Assembly: GCF_009797935.1 (NCBI RefSeq)
Contig: NZ_VOLC01000019.1
Location: forward strand, 1 to 64,000
DNA from: Lunatibacter salilacus
GTDB lineage: Bacteria; Bacteroidota; Bacteroidia; Cytophagales; Cyclobacteriaceae
Direction: 5' to 3'
DNA length: 64,000 nt
The position numbers were made by a program, and so were the translations under genes. Positions 47,720 to 56,836 of the stretch are shown here, in pieces (the stretch's first letter is position 1; each line of letters begins with the position of its first letter). The notes under the pieces were generated by a model. That model did not search any database. It was not told the DNA's origin and worked only from the letters and a program-made list of their open reading frames with translations.

Positions 47720-48124
47720 ATGATCATGTTTAATTTAGGTAAAAGAGAAATTAAATTTCTGTACAACAGCAATAAATCGGAAGATAGGGAAGCGTATGCC
47801 TACGTTCTTACTCTTCATAACCATGTGATAAATGAACTGGATCTGAGTAAAAACGACATGACCCCAACCCAGTTTTTAGAATTGGCAAATAAGCTAGAAA
47901 AACGGGTTATTGATCTTTTTGATAAGGATTCCGATTATTTCAAGGCTAATATTCAGGGAAAAGATATTGAAGAAACCGACCTTTTGACTTTATTGATAAA
48001 AGAAAAATCCGCATTGAAAACACCAATTTTGATTTCTGAAGAAAAGGCTGAGGTTTTGGAATATCCGAGGGACACCATTAAGATGGATATGGTATTTGAT
48101 AAGATGGGACCGAACAGGATGTGA
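47720..48124 (+). CDS. ArsC/Spx-like thioredoxin-fold protein lacking the catalytic Cys
   Basis: The frame opens at 47681; ATG 47720 (or 47726) is the likelier start because the earlier residues are out of place for the family; about 134 residues. The sequence follows the ArsC/Spx fold: FLYNSNKSEDREAYAYVL matches the Y-H-N-P-x-C-S-K-S-R-E region, and TDLLTLLIKEKSALKTPILISEEKAEVL matches the C-terminal LI..P.L....A.V. The catalytic cysteine position is K19 and no cysteine remains, so it cannot act as an arsenate reductase. It may be regulatory or structural. It has no adjacent arsenic gene. Family assignment rests on pattern matching and is moderately sure. Confidence 0.65.
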   Translation: MIMFNLGKREIKFLYNSNKSEDREAYAYVLTLHNHVINELDLSKNDMTPTQFLELANKLEKRVIDLFDKDSDYFKANIQGKDIEETDLLTLLIKEKSALKTPILISEEKAEVLEYPRDTIKMDMVFDKMGPNRM

Positions 48125-48195
48125 AAAATTCATTTGAAAGGTTAAAGGGAATCTTAAGATGAGTAAATCATTAACAAATTGATTATCTTTAAACT

Positions 48196-48390
48196 ATGGA
48201 ATGGCAAAAGTATATCATCTCAGACAACTCCATCCTTTTAGGCAAACCTACTGTCAAGCGGACCAGAATATCCGTTGAGCACATCATCGGATTGATGGCG
48301 CAGGGCTGGACAGATCAACAAATTCTTGAAAATTACCCCCGACTACCTCAAAAATCCTTGCAAGCGGTTTTTTCATATAGTAAGGAGTGA
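48196..48390 (+). CDS. DUF433 antitoxin-like protein, orphan
   Basis: A 64-residue DUF433 protein: YIISDNSILLGKPTVKRTRISVEHIIGLM and then QGWTDQQILENYPRLPQKSLQAVFSY, the helix-turn-helix-like pattern of the family (in part). DUF433 proteins are usually antitoxins coded just before a DUF5615 PIN-like nuclease. Here nothing of that kind follows within the next 400 bp, so it is a lone antitoxin or a remnant. It stands alone on its strand after the ArsC-like gene (71 bp). Confidence 0.85.
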   Translation: MEWQKYIISDNSILLGKPTVKRTRISVEHIIGLMAQGWTDQQILENYPRLPQKSLQAVFSYSKE

Positions 48391-48818
48391 TTTTATTTTA
48401 TGGATCAACAACCTGTACATGATTTTGATTTCGCACCTTTGGCGCTTGGTTTTAACATGTAATTAGTACCTAGGGCTTCACTCTAGGCTAGTCATTTTGG
48501 GCCTTTGGCGCTGAGTTTTGAAATAGCGGTAACGGATCGTTGTTAATTGGCATTGCTTGCGAGGGCTATAAAAAAGGTGACCTACCATTTACGGGCATCT
48601 CAGGTTCTTAATCAATCTCGATGCATTCTTGTCGGGTATTTTTTGGTTCACCCATACCTTTTAAAACTCGGAGATTTTCCAAAACCTATTATCTAACCCT
48701 AATCGTTCCATTTGATGGTCGACGTGGATTTGATTCCGAGTCGATACGGCAAAAGAGGTATTGAATTATGGATATGATATTATAAATCAATTTAATTTAC
48801 GGGGAATGTAGCGCAGAT
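48391..48818. repeat. Intergenic region with dispersed-repeat-like sequence
   Basis: CCTTTGGCGCT occurs twice (48436-48446 and 48502-48512) flanking CCTAGGGCTTCACTCTAGG (48469-48487), which can form a CCTAG/CTAGG hairpin. This looks like a decayed dispersed intergenic element. No frame for a DUF433 partner toxin was seen and the rest is unremarkable. Confidence 0.5.
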
Positions 48819-49823
48819 TCAAATCTTGGTATACATTATTAAACTAAAAAAAGCCGCCAACGCAAAAAGAAACCCAACAATACCATACCCTAAAAGCCAA
48901 CTCAGTAGTATAATGAAAATGTAGTAAAGCGGACATCCCACCAATCCAATAACAAACTTAAAAGTCCCATAAAACACAGGATCTTTGATTTTTTTTCTGG
49001 CTCTTTTCCATACCAGCCATAAGGGCCAATGTAGAAGTAAAGTCAACCACCGAATTTTTTTAACACTACTGAATTCTTGGTTAGGGGAATGAATTGGCTG
49101 CTGTCCAGATAAAAAATCCCTAACCTTCTCAGGAGAGGTAAGCGGGATGTGGTTTTCTTTCAGGGAAATTAATGACTCTTCATAGCCTTCATCCGGAATA
49201 TGAACAGTTAATTCCTTCAGGGCTTTATAAGCCGTCTTGGTTAAACCCCGAGAATCGTTAAGATAGGAAGAAACTAAAATGGGTTTTCCGACTTCAACTC
49301 GAACAGCCGCACCAACTTTTTGATGTGCTTCATAGGAAATTCCAAATGGCAGGATGGACAGTGGGAGAGAAGTGTGCTTTCCCATAGCTCCAAAGGCAAT
49401 TCGGGTAAAGCCCTTACTCAATGGCCTGGCATTCCTCCGTAAGCTGTGATTTCCCTCCGGAAAGATCAGGATAGACTGATTTTTAGCCAATAGGTCTTCA
49501 CAACGGGAAAAACTTTCTTGGTTACCGGAAATGCTGGAAAGTCCATCCCTGATACGAAATACGGGAATCAGTTGAATTATGCTTAGAAGCTTGGCAAATA
49601 ATGGCTTTTTGAATAAATCAGCTCTTGCCAAAAAATAGGGCTTCATACCTGTCACGGTGGCGATCAGCAAGGGATCCAAAAGCGCATTTTGATGATTTGC
49701 GATTATTATTATTGGGGTATTGCGGGGAATACGATTCGTCCCGGAAACCTCGATGCGGGAAAAATAAATGGATAATCCCCATTTAACCCAGATACGCAGA
49801 AAATCATTGAACAGCGCTTTCAA
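48819..49823 (-). CDS. 1-acylglycerol-3-phosphate acyltransferase family protein
   Basis: A 334-residue PlsC-type acyltransferase. The catalytic motif is IANHQNALLDPLLIA (H44 and D50, an H-x5-D spacing seen in this Bacteroidota branch rather than the classical H-x4-D), and the acceptor-binding motif is FPEGNHSLRR. After the catalytic half there are hydrophobic helices at the C-terminus (CPLYYIFIILLSWLLGYG and GFLFALAAFFSLIMY), so it is membrane-bound. It transfers acyl groups in phospholipid or related lipid synthesis; the exact acceptor is unknown. It overlaps the BASS transporter gene by 4 bp, forming a two-gene unit. Confidence 0.9.
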   Translation of the reverse strand: MKALFNDFLRIWVKWGLSIYFSRIEVSGTNRIPRNTPIIIIANHQNALLDPLLIATVTGMKPYFLARADLFKKPLFAKLLSIIQLIPVFRIRDGLSSISGNQESFSRCEDLLAKNQSILIFPEGNHSLRRNARPLSKGFTRIAFGAMGKHTSLPLSILPFGISYEAHQKVGAAVRVEVGKPILVSSYLNDSRGLTKTAYKALKELTVHIPDEGYEESLISLKENHIPLTSPEKVRDFLSGQQPIHSPNQEFSSVKKIRWLTLLLHWPLWLVWKRARKKIKDPVFYGTFKFVIGLVGCPLYYIFIILLSWLLGYGIVGFLFALAAFFSLIMYTKI

Positions 49824-50722
49824 CGTGCTCTAAATTTTTTCCAAGTGACCGCAACCGTCATCCCAGAGATAATATGCCAGATTCCCCACCATCCGGCAAT
49901 AATGGCCATTCCACCCAATCCGTCAAAGTACGTGAAAATCAGAACCAGTGCCAACCCGGAGTTTTGGATGCCAGTTTCTATTGTCAACGTTTTGGTATCG
50001 GGCAGATTAAGTCCAAAAATTTTGGCCAAGGAAAACCCCGAAAGCAAGGCGGCAAAGTTATGGGCTAATACCCAAAAGAATATAAGTAGGATAAATTTCA
50101 AGAAAAGGTGGTAATTACTAAAAAATGCTACTACAACAATAGCCCCGAAAATCAAAATACTGACAGGCTTTAGAATTTTACTGGCAGTTTTGCTGAATTC
50201 GGCAAAATGATGGTTGACATACATTCCCAGTAGAAGTGGAACGCCGAGAATTAGCGCCACCGTTTGAAACACATCAAAATAATCTAAACGTATTTCCTGA
50301 AGCATAGCTGCGGAGGGTGGATAAAAGCTGGCCCATAAGCCAAAGTTGAAAGGTGTCATGACTACGGCAGCAAGGGTAGCAAAAGCTGTCAGACTGACAG
50401 ACAGGGCGGTGTTTCCACCGGAGTAATTGGTAAGAAAATTAGAAATATTTCCTCCAGGACAGGCAGCTACCAGAAACATCCCCATAGCTACACTTGGAAT
50501 CGGATGTATCAGCAGCACCAGCAGAAAGGTAAGAAACGGCAGCATGAAAAACTGGGAGAAAATCCCGATAAAAAAAGGTTTTGGTGATTTAAGTAGATAG
50601 GAAAAGTCCCTAAACCGGATATCCAAAGCCACTCCAAACATAATTATGGCCAAGGACACATTCAACATAAAAAGGGAATCCCCCTTGAATTCCAGTATAC
50701 TTCGATCAAGTTCTTCCAGCAT
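49820..50722 (-). CDS. BASS-family sodium-dependent transporter
   Basis: The frame reaches a TTG at 50737; ATG 50722 (MLEELDRSI) is preferred, giving 300 residues. It is a bile acid:sodium symporter (BASS) family protein with about nine or ten membrane helices. Family marks: MFGVALDIRFRDFSYLLKSPKPFFIG, AACPGGNISNFLTNYSGGNTALSVSLT and IQNSGLALVLI. Members import organic anions such as pyruvate, pantothenate or bile acids with sodium; the substrate is not predictable here. It is the first gene of a unit with the acyltransferase (4-bp overlap). Confidence 0.92.
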   Translation of the reverse strand: MLEELDRSILEFKGDSLFMLNVSLAIIMFGVALDIRFRDFSYLLKSPKPFFIGIFSQFFMLPFLTFLLVLLIHPIPSVAMGMFLVAACPGGNISNFLTNYSGGNTALSVSLTAFATLAAVVMTPFNFGLWASFYPPSAAMLQEIRLDYFDVFQTVALILGVPLLLGMYVNHHFAEFSKTASKILKPVSILIFGAIVVVAFFSNYHLFLKFILLIFFWVLAHNFAALLSGFSLAKIFGLNLPDTKTLTIETGIQNSGLALVLIFTYFDGLGGMAIIAGWWGIWHIISGMTVAVTWKKFRAR

Positions 50723-50895
50723 GCATTTTTTTCTCAAAAATATGGAATAAAAGCAGGGGATAAAATTTCCTTCCTAGTATTAATTTTGATAAATTTGACC
50801 ATCGAAAATTTTGAAAAGGTTAAAATTCAATTCGCTTTTAGCAATTATGGTTGGATTTTTGCTGCTAATCGATTGAATTCATAGTAAGTTTTTAA

Positions 50896-51948
<1,053 letters not shown>

Positions 51949-51961
51949 ATAGTTAATAATC

Positions 51962-51999
51962 ACAAAAAAAGGCCAAACAATTGTTTGGCCTTTTTTTGT
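51962..51999. terminator. gap terminator
   Basis: GGCCAAACAATTGTTTGGCC (51971-51990) is a perfect palindromic stem with A run before and T run after, serving gap and possibly the convergent bcp gene. Confidence 0.92.
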
Positions 52000-52043
52000 G
52001 TATTTCGTTTGCGATCCGAGCGATTTTTAACAGTAAGAAAGGA

Positions 52044-52496
52044 CTATAACGTTTTGAGACTTTTGATCATTTGCTCAATATGGGCCTTGCCGTCAAACAT
52101 GTCCTGATATATAGCTTGAATGACATGATTTTTGTCCAACATATAGGTAATACGTTTGGGGACACGAATCAATGGAACAAGCGCATCATATGCCTGACAA
52201 GTTTTTCCGCTGCTATCACTAAGTAGTTCAAAGGGGAGTTCATATTGCTTTTTAAACCTCATGTGAGTAGCCATGTCGTCTCTGCTTATGCCAACAATGG
52301 ATATATCAAGCTCCTTGAATTCCTCAAATTGATCCCGAAACTCACAAGCTTCAGCAGTGCAGCCTCCTGTAAAATCCTTGGGATAAAAATAAATTATGCA
52401 GGGTTTTCCCTCAAAGCCTTTTGAAAGACGGAACATTTTTCCATCTGTTGATGGAAGAGTAAAATCAGGAGCTTTTTGCCCAATTTTTAAAGCCAT
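52044..52496 (-). CDS. bcp: Bcp-type thioredoxin-dependent peroxiredoxin
   Basis: A 150-residue peroxiredoxin of the Bcp/PrxQ class that reduces hydrogen peroxide and organic peroxides. Peroxidatic C46 and resolving C51 lie in FTGGCTAEACEFRD, the PrxQ spacing of four residues; the usual FTPGC reads FTGGC here, a change next to the active site. The rest of the fold is normal (PKDF, VGISRDD, FELLSDSSGKTCQAYD). Cytoplasmic, single gene, convergent with gap. Confidence 0.95.
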   Translation of the reverse strand: MALKIGQKAPDFTLPSTDGKMFRLSKGFEGKPCIIYFYPKDFTGGCTAEACEFRDQFEEFKELDISIVGISRDDMATHMRFKKQYELPFELLSDSSGKTCQAYDALVPLIRVPKRITYMLDKNHVIQAIYQDMFDGKAHIEQMIKSLKTL

Positions 52497-52602
52497 TTTT
52501 GAAATTTTCAGTGGTTGATGTTATAAGAACCAAATGCGGTGAAATATGTTTGGCAAAATATTATAAGGTTTATGGAAAATCGATTACTAATAATCCATAT
52601 TT

Positions 52603-53484
52603 TTGTTCTTTAATCACCCAAAGGTATATTCTAAACTAACGGATCCGGTTTTGAGTTCAAAGAGCGTTCAGCATATGTTATTGGCTGGGATTTTTTTCGC
52701 CTTCATGAATGTGACGGTAAAATTTCTTCCCCACATTCCGGCTATTGAAATCATTTTATTCCGGTCAATTTTTAGCTTTATATTCACCTATCTAGTCCTA
52801 AGAAAGAAAAATATACCAGTCCTAGGGACCAATAAAAAATTGCTAGTCTTGCGGGGAGTCGTTGGTTCGGTAGGCTTGATAACTTTTTTTTACACCCTCC
52901 AGAAAATTCCTTTGGCAAGTGCGGTAACCATTCAGTATATGGGTCCTGTTTTCACCAGTATATTGGGTATTTTTATTGTAAAAGAGCGGGTCAAACCCAT
53001 TCAGTTTTTCTATTTCGCCATCGCATTTTCGGGGGTTTTAGTAATTGAGGGATTTGATCCACGGATAGACCCTGTATATTTGTTAATTGGAATCGTTTCT
53101 GCAATCTTTTCAGGTTTAGCCTACAATGTAATCCGAAAGCTGAAAAATACCGAGCACCCTTTGGTTATTGTATTCTATTTCCCCTTGGTCACCACGCCTG
53201 TAGCAGCTCTTATATCCTATTACGGCTGGGTGAATCCAGTGGGTTGGGATTGGCTGCTTTTGTTGGCCATTGGAATTTTTACACAGTTCGCCCAGTATTT
53301 CATGACTATGGCTTATCAAAATGCCAACTTGTCTAAAGTCGCAAACCTTACCTATGTGGGAATAATCTATGCCTTGGGATTTGGGTATTTCCTTTTTGAT
53401 GAAACCTATAATCTGTGGACCTATGGGGGGATGTTGTTGGTTTTGAGTGGAGTGATTCTCAATATGCGATTTTCGGGTAAATAA
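52603..53484 (+). CDS. EamA-family transporter (DMT superfamily)
   Basis: A 293-residue membrane protein with ten helices in two EamA repeats: GIFFAFMNVTVKFLPHIPAIEIILFRSIFSF-type first repeat, and GIVSAIFSGLAYNVIRKLKNTEHP in the second. It begins at TTG 52603; the only later start is ATG 52675, which would cut right at the first helix, so the true start is uncertain. Homologues export metabolites or amino acids, but the substrate here is unknown. It is a single gene followed by the pncB leader. Confidence 0.85.
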   Translation: MFFNHPKVYSKLTDPVLSSKSVQHMLLAGIFFAFMNVTVKFLPHIPAIEIILFRSIFSFIFTYLVLRKKNIPVLGTNKKLLVLRGVVGSVGLITFFYTLQKIPLASAVTIQYMGPVFTSILGIFIVKERVKPIQFFYFAIAFSGVLVIEGFDPRIDPVYLLIGIVSAIFSGLAYNVIRKLKNTEHPLVIVFYFPLVTTPVAALISYYGWVNPVGWDWLLLLAIGIFTQFAQYFMTMAYQNANLSKVANLTYVGIIYALGFGYFLFDETYNLWTYGGMLLVLSGVILNMRFSGK

Positions 53485-53574
53485 TACCCCGTTAAATTGT
53501 GAGAAAGGGGCTCTGCTTTTGTTATTTATTCCATTAAATTTGAAGGATGCTAATAAATTAAGTCAATTGACTGC

Positions 53575-53671
53575 ATGAAATCGAGCATGACGTACCCGTT
53601 ACACACTGGGATGACTATCAACCATGCGAGATTCCATGTGACCTCTGAAAAACAATTATAGACACGTGAAA
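53575..53671 (+). repeat. 97-bp leader repeat, copy 1 (upstream of pncB)
   Basis: This stretch and 55167-55263 agree at 88 of 97 positions with no gap. Both copies end at the start codon plus AAA of the downstream gene (GTG of pncB here). It contains an in-frame small reading frame of 28 codons (ATG 53575, stop TAG 53659-53661, 4 nt before the GTG), whose last 16 codons (MTINHARFHVTSEKQL) match those of copy 2. No strong hairpin is shared. It is either a dispersed element or a shared translational control leader; the first is not excluded. Confidence 0.85.
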
Positions 53672-55150
53672 ATAACCAAAGATTTATACCAGGGTTCCCT
53701 AACCTTGCTAACCGATTTTTATCAATTTACCATGGCCTATGGATATTGGAAATCAGGAAAAGCAGAACAGGAAGTTGTTTTTTCCCTTTTTTTCCGAAAA
53801 AATCCGTTTCAAAGTGGTTTTACAGTTGCCGCTGGGCTGGACTATGTAATAGATTATTGTAGAAATTTTTCTTTTGAAGAAAAGGATCTGGATTATTTGA
53901 CGCAGATGGAAAATTCCAATGGGGATCCCACATTTGAGAGCGGATTTATCGACTATCTGAGGCACCTGAAATTCAGTTGCGATATAGATGCAGTAGAGGA
54001 GGGGGAGGTGGTTTTCCCAAATATGCCTTTGGTAAGGGTTAAAGGTCCTTTAATCCAGTGCCAACTTTTGGAGACTGCCCTGCTTAATATTATCAATTTT
54101 CAGACCCTTATTGCGACTAAGGCGGCAAGAATTGTTTTGGCGGCAAAAGGCGATTCCGTGCTGGAATTTGGCTTGCGACGGGCCCAGGGAATAGACGGTG
54201 CGTTGGCAGCGAGCCGGGCATCCTATATTGGGGGATGTACTTCCACCTCGAATGTGATGGCAGGCAAATTGTTCGGTATACCAGTCTCCGGCACCCATGC
54301 CCATAGTTGGATAATGGCTTTTGACACTGAACTGGAGGCGTTTGAGGCTTATGCTGAAGCTTTTCCTGAAACTACCGTTTTATTGGTAGATACCTATGAT
54401 ACGATTATGGGAGTGAAAAATGCCATCAAGATTGCCAAAGAGCTGCGGGAGGAAGGTAATGAATTGAAGGGAATCCGGATAGATTCCGGGGACTTGGCCT
54501 ATTTTAGCAATAAAGCTAGGGAAATGCTGGACGAGGCGGGATTTCCGGGCGTGAAGATCGTCGCCAGCAATGATTTGGACGAGCATATTATTACTTCATT
54601 AAAATTGCAGGAGGCTTCTATAGATATTTGGGGTGTTGGAACCAAGTTAGTAACAGCCTATGACCAACCAGCATTGGGTGCCGTGTATAAAATGTCCGCA
54701 ATGAAAAATATTGAAGGAAATTGGGTACCTAAAATCAAACTCTCCCAGCAGTCGGTAAAAATAAATGTGCCGGGATTCCACAACGTAAAACGATTTTATT
54801 TCAAAGGAAAGGCTATCGGTGATATGATTTATCTGGAGGGAATGGCCTCGAAGGATCAAGTAACTATTATTGATCCCATTGATCCTACAAGGAGAAAACG
54901 CATAGACACATTACAGGCTGAGGAGCAAATATTGCTGGTCCCAATTTTCAAATCGGGTCGGAAAGTATATAACAGGCCGGATTTAAAGGACATTCGCCAA
55001 CGGACCATAATGCGTTTGGAACAGTTTGACAAAACCCACAAACGTCTAACCAACCCGCATATTTATCCGGTGGGATTGGAAGAATCTCTCCACGAGTTGC
55101 GGACTGATTTGGTTCTAAAAAGTAAGCCCATAAACTACATGGACCAATAA
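53666..55150 (+). CDS. pncB: Nicotinate phosphoribosyltransferase
   Basis: A 494-residue enzyme that joins nicotinate and PRPP to nicotinate mononucleotide, using ATP, in NAD salvage. It opens with GTG (53666), and LTDFYQFTMAYGYWKSG is the usual first segment. Further marks: FRKNPFQSGFTVAAGLDYVI, EFGLRRAQGIDGALAASRASYIGG (in part), PVSGTHAHSWIMAF and GIRIDSGDLAYFSNKARE, then SNDLDEHI. The 494-residue length is typical of this branch. The pncA gene follows after 107 bp and its leader copy. PncA supplies the nicotinate that PncB uses, so the two form a two-step pathway. Confidence 0.95.
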   Translation: MKITKDLYQGSLTLLTDFYQFTMAYGYWKSGKAEQEVVFSLFFRKNPFQSGFTVAAGLDYVIDYCRNFSFEEKDLDYLTQMENSNGDPTFESGFIDYLRHLKFSCDIDAVEEGEVVFPNMPLVRVKGPLIQCQLLETALLNIINFQTLIATKAARIVLAAKGDSVLEFGLRRAQGIDGALAASRASYIGGCTSTSNVMAGKLFGIPVSGTHAHSWIMAFDTELEAFEAYAEAFPETTVLLVDTYDTIMGVKNAIKIAKELREEGNELKGIRIDSGDLAYFSNKAREMLDEAGFPGVKIVASNDLDEHIITSLKLQEASIDIWGVGTKLVTAYDQPALGAVYKMSAMKNIEGNWVPKIKLSQQSVKINVPGFHNVKRFYFKGKAIGDMIYLEGMASKDQVTIIDPIDPTRRKRIDTLQAEEQILLVPIFKSGRKVYNRPDLKDIRQRTIMRLEQFDKTHKRLTNPHIYPVGLEESLHELRTDLVLKSKPINYMDQ

Positions 55151-55166
55151 TCAAAAGAAAAACCAG

Positions 55167-55263
55167 ATGAAATCGAGCATGACGTAAGCGACACACACTG
55201 GGATGACTATCCGCCATGCGAGATTCCATGTGACAACTGAAAAACAATTATAGACACATGAAA
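55167..55263 (+). repeat. 97-bp leader repeat, copy 2 (upstream of pncA)
   Basis: Second copy of the leader at 53575-53671 (88 of 97 identical, no gap), ending at the ATGAAA of pncA (55258). The long frame of copy 1 is broken here by TAA at 55185, but a 16-codon frame remains from ATG 55203 to TAG 55251 (MTIRHARFHVTTEKQL), again stopping 4 nt before the start codon. The four differences in those 48 bp are two substitutions giving N to R, one giving S to T and one silent. Confidence 0.85.
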
Positions 55264-55875
55264 GCATTATTGATAATAGATGTCCAAAATGATTTTTTAC
55301 CAGGAGGGGCATTGGCAGTTCCAGATGGAGATCAGATCATTCCTGTGATCAACCGTCTTCAGGAATCTTTTGATTTTATTGTTGCTACCCAGGACTGGCA
55401 CCCTGCCAACCACGGTAGTTTTGCAGCGAATCATAAAAATAAAAACCCGGGAGAATCTGTGAACCTCTCAGGTATAGAGCAAATATTATGGCCTATCCAT
55501 TGTGTGCAGGATACGCTGGGAGCTGAGTTTCATCCAGAGTTGAAGCGGAAAAAATGGAAGGCTGTATTTCAGAAAGGGACTAATCCTTATGTAGACTCCT
55601 ACAGCGGTTTTTTTGACAACCAGAGATTGCAGGACACTGGTTTAGGAGACTATTTGAAGGGACAGGGAATAGATACGGTTTATGTGGCCGGGTTAGCAAC
55701 AGATTACTGTGTTAAGTTCACTGTTTTGGATGCCTTGAGTGAGGGATTTAATACCTACCTCATAGAAGATGCTACAAAAGGCGTGAACTTATCTCCAAAT
55801 GACAGCGAACGGGCCATCACGGAAATGTCAAAGGCAGGCTCCGAGGTAATTAAATCCAGTTCAATTATTATATGA
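55258..55875 (+). CDS. pncA: Nicotinamidase
   Basis: A 205-residue isochorismatase-fold enzyme that hydrolyses nicotinamide to nicotinate and ammonia. The catalytic triad is D8 (LLIIDVQNDF), K106 (VFQKGTNPYVDSYSGFFDN) and C151 (GLATDYCVKFTVLDAL); the metal-binding histidines are in TQDWHPANHGSF. The length is usual for PncA. It lies downstream of pncB with its own copy of the same leader, and its 3' end overlaps the convergent META-domain gene by 15 bp. Confidence 0.96.
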   Translation: MKALLIIDVQNDFLPGGALAVPDGDQIIPVINRLQESFDFIVATQDWHPANHGSFAANHKNKNPGESVNLSGIEQILWPIHCVQDTLGAEFHPELKRKKWKAVFQKGTNPYVDSYSGFFDNQRLQDTGLGDYLKGQGIDTVYVAGLATDYCVKFTVLDALSEGFNTYLIEDATKGVNLSPNDSERAITEMSKAGSEVIKSSSIII

Positions 55876-56409
55876 CCAATAGATTTTCGGCCCTGACGCC
55901 ATCATGCGGGGAATACCTAGTGGATGATCATCGTTGTCTCTGTCAACTTTCTCCAACCGCATGATTTCCATGCTGCCGCAAAGAAAGGATAAATGTCCTT
56001 CATCATTAATTTTGAATGTATGGGCTGACTTCAATAGTGTGAGAAAGATATCCTCTCCGTCCCCGTCACACCAGACTTTTGTCATTCCCAAAAAGCCCAT
56101 CACGTCTATTTCGTTTCCTTCAAGCTGGGTGAAAATGCTGAAATTATTGCATCCCGTAAAGCCAAAGACCTGCCTATTGATAATGTCGAAATAAAGTCTG
56201 GGTTTTTTGCCTGGAAAAAGTTCTTCGAATGGTTTGAATTTATCATAGATGGAATGAACCTCCCATAGCCCCTCCAATTCTGCACTTGTAGTGATTTTTA
56301 TCTCTGGTATTTCGATGTTATCATTTTCTTCGGCCTCCGCAATTTGCCCAAAACATACTCCTGAAGCGAATAGAATCAAAACCATCGGGATATTGAATTG
56401 CTGTTTCAT
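55861..56409 (-). CDS. META-domain (HslJ-like) exported protein
   Basis: The frame extends to 56484, but ATG 56409 (MKQQFNIPMVLILFASGVCFGQ) begins a proper signal peptide and is preferred; 182 residues. A META/HslJ-type domain is visible: ELEGLWEVHSIYDKFKPF, PRLYFDIINRQVFGFTGCNNFSIF with the typical G-CN-F pattern, and a later FLTLLKSAHTFKINDEGHLSFLCG. Such proteins are often outer-membrane or secreted and of unknown function. The first cysteine (SGVC) could make it a lipoprotein, but GQ follows, so type I cleavage is likelier. Convergent with pncA. Confidence 0.75.
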   Translation of the reverse strand: MKQQFNIPMVLILFASGVCFGQIAEAEENDNIEIPEIKITTSAELEGLWEVHSIYDKFKPFEELFPGKKPRLYFDIINRQVFGFTGCNNFSIFTQLEGNEIDVMGFLGMTKVWCDGDGEDIFLTLLKSAHTFKINDEGHLSFLCGSMEIMRLEKVDRDNDDHPLGIPRMMASGPKIYWSYNN

Positions 56410-56484
56410 GGTCACTGGGTTTCTTGATTGTGAAATATAACAAAAAATTACATTATTCCATTCTAATAGCAAAAAATTTGCCAA

Positions 56485-56757
56485 TTATAAGATGAAATAG
56501 CATTTTACCTAAGTTTATAGTAGGTGGTATAATGGTATTTGTTTTCTTTATCTCTTAGTTTAACCAATTAGCCAGTTATAATTATTAATTACGAATTACG
56601 AATTACGAATTTTCAATAAATAACCAAATAACCTAATAACCTAATAACCAATAACCCAATAACTCAGTAACCCGTCAACCTATCAACCAATATCCCGTCA
56701 GTAATATCAGATTGATCTTAACCTTACTAAGTGGTTCAAAATAATCCGGCGTAAAAC
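56485..56757. repeat. Low-complexity intergenic array (ATTACGA / AATAACC units)
   Basis: From about 56581 to 56700 the plus strand holds AATTACG repeated three times followed by a degenerate array of AATAACC-like units (AATAACCAAATAACCTAATAAC and so on). It lies upstream of the META-domain gene (minus strand) and downstream of the ferritin terminator. No gene is seen; a promoter for the META gene should be in the region left of 56581. Confidence 0.65.
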
Positions 56758-56800
56758 AAAAAAAAAGCGGCAATAAACTCAGTTTATCGCCGCTTTTTAC
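56758..56800 (-). terminator. Ferritin gene terminator
   Basis: AAAAAGCGGC (56762-56771) pairs with GCCGCTTTTT (56789-56798), flanked by further A and T runs; on the minus strand it ends the ferritin transcript, 39 bp after its stop codon. It looks able to work in both directions. Confidence 0.88.
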
Positions 56801-56836
56801 ATTTAAGATTTATCTCGGTCAGATTCGTGAGGGGGC

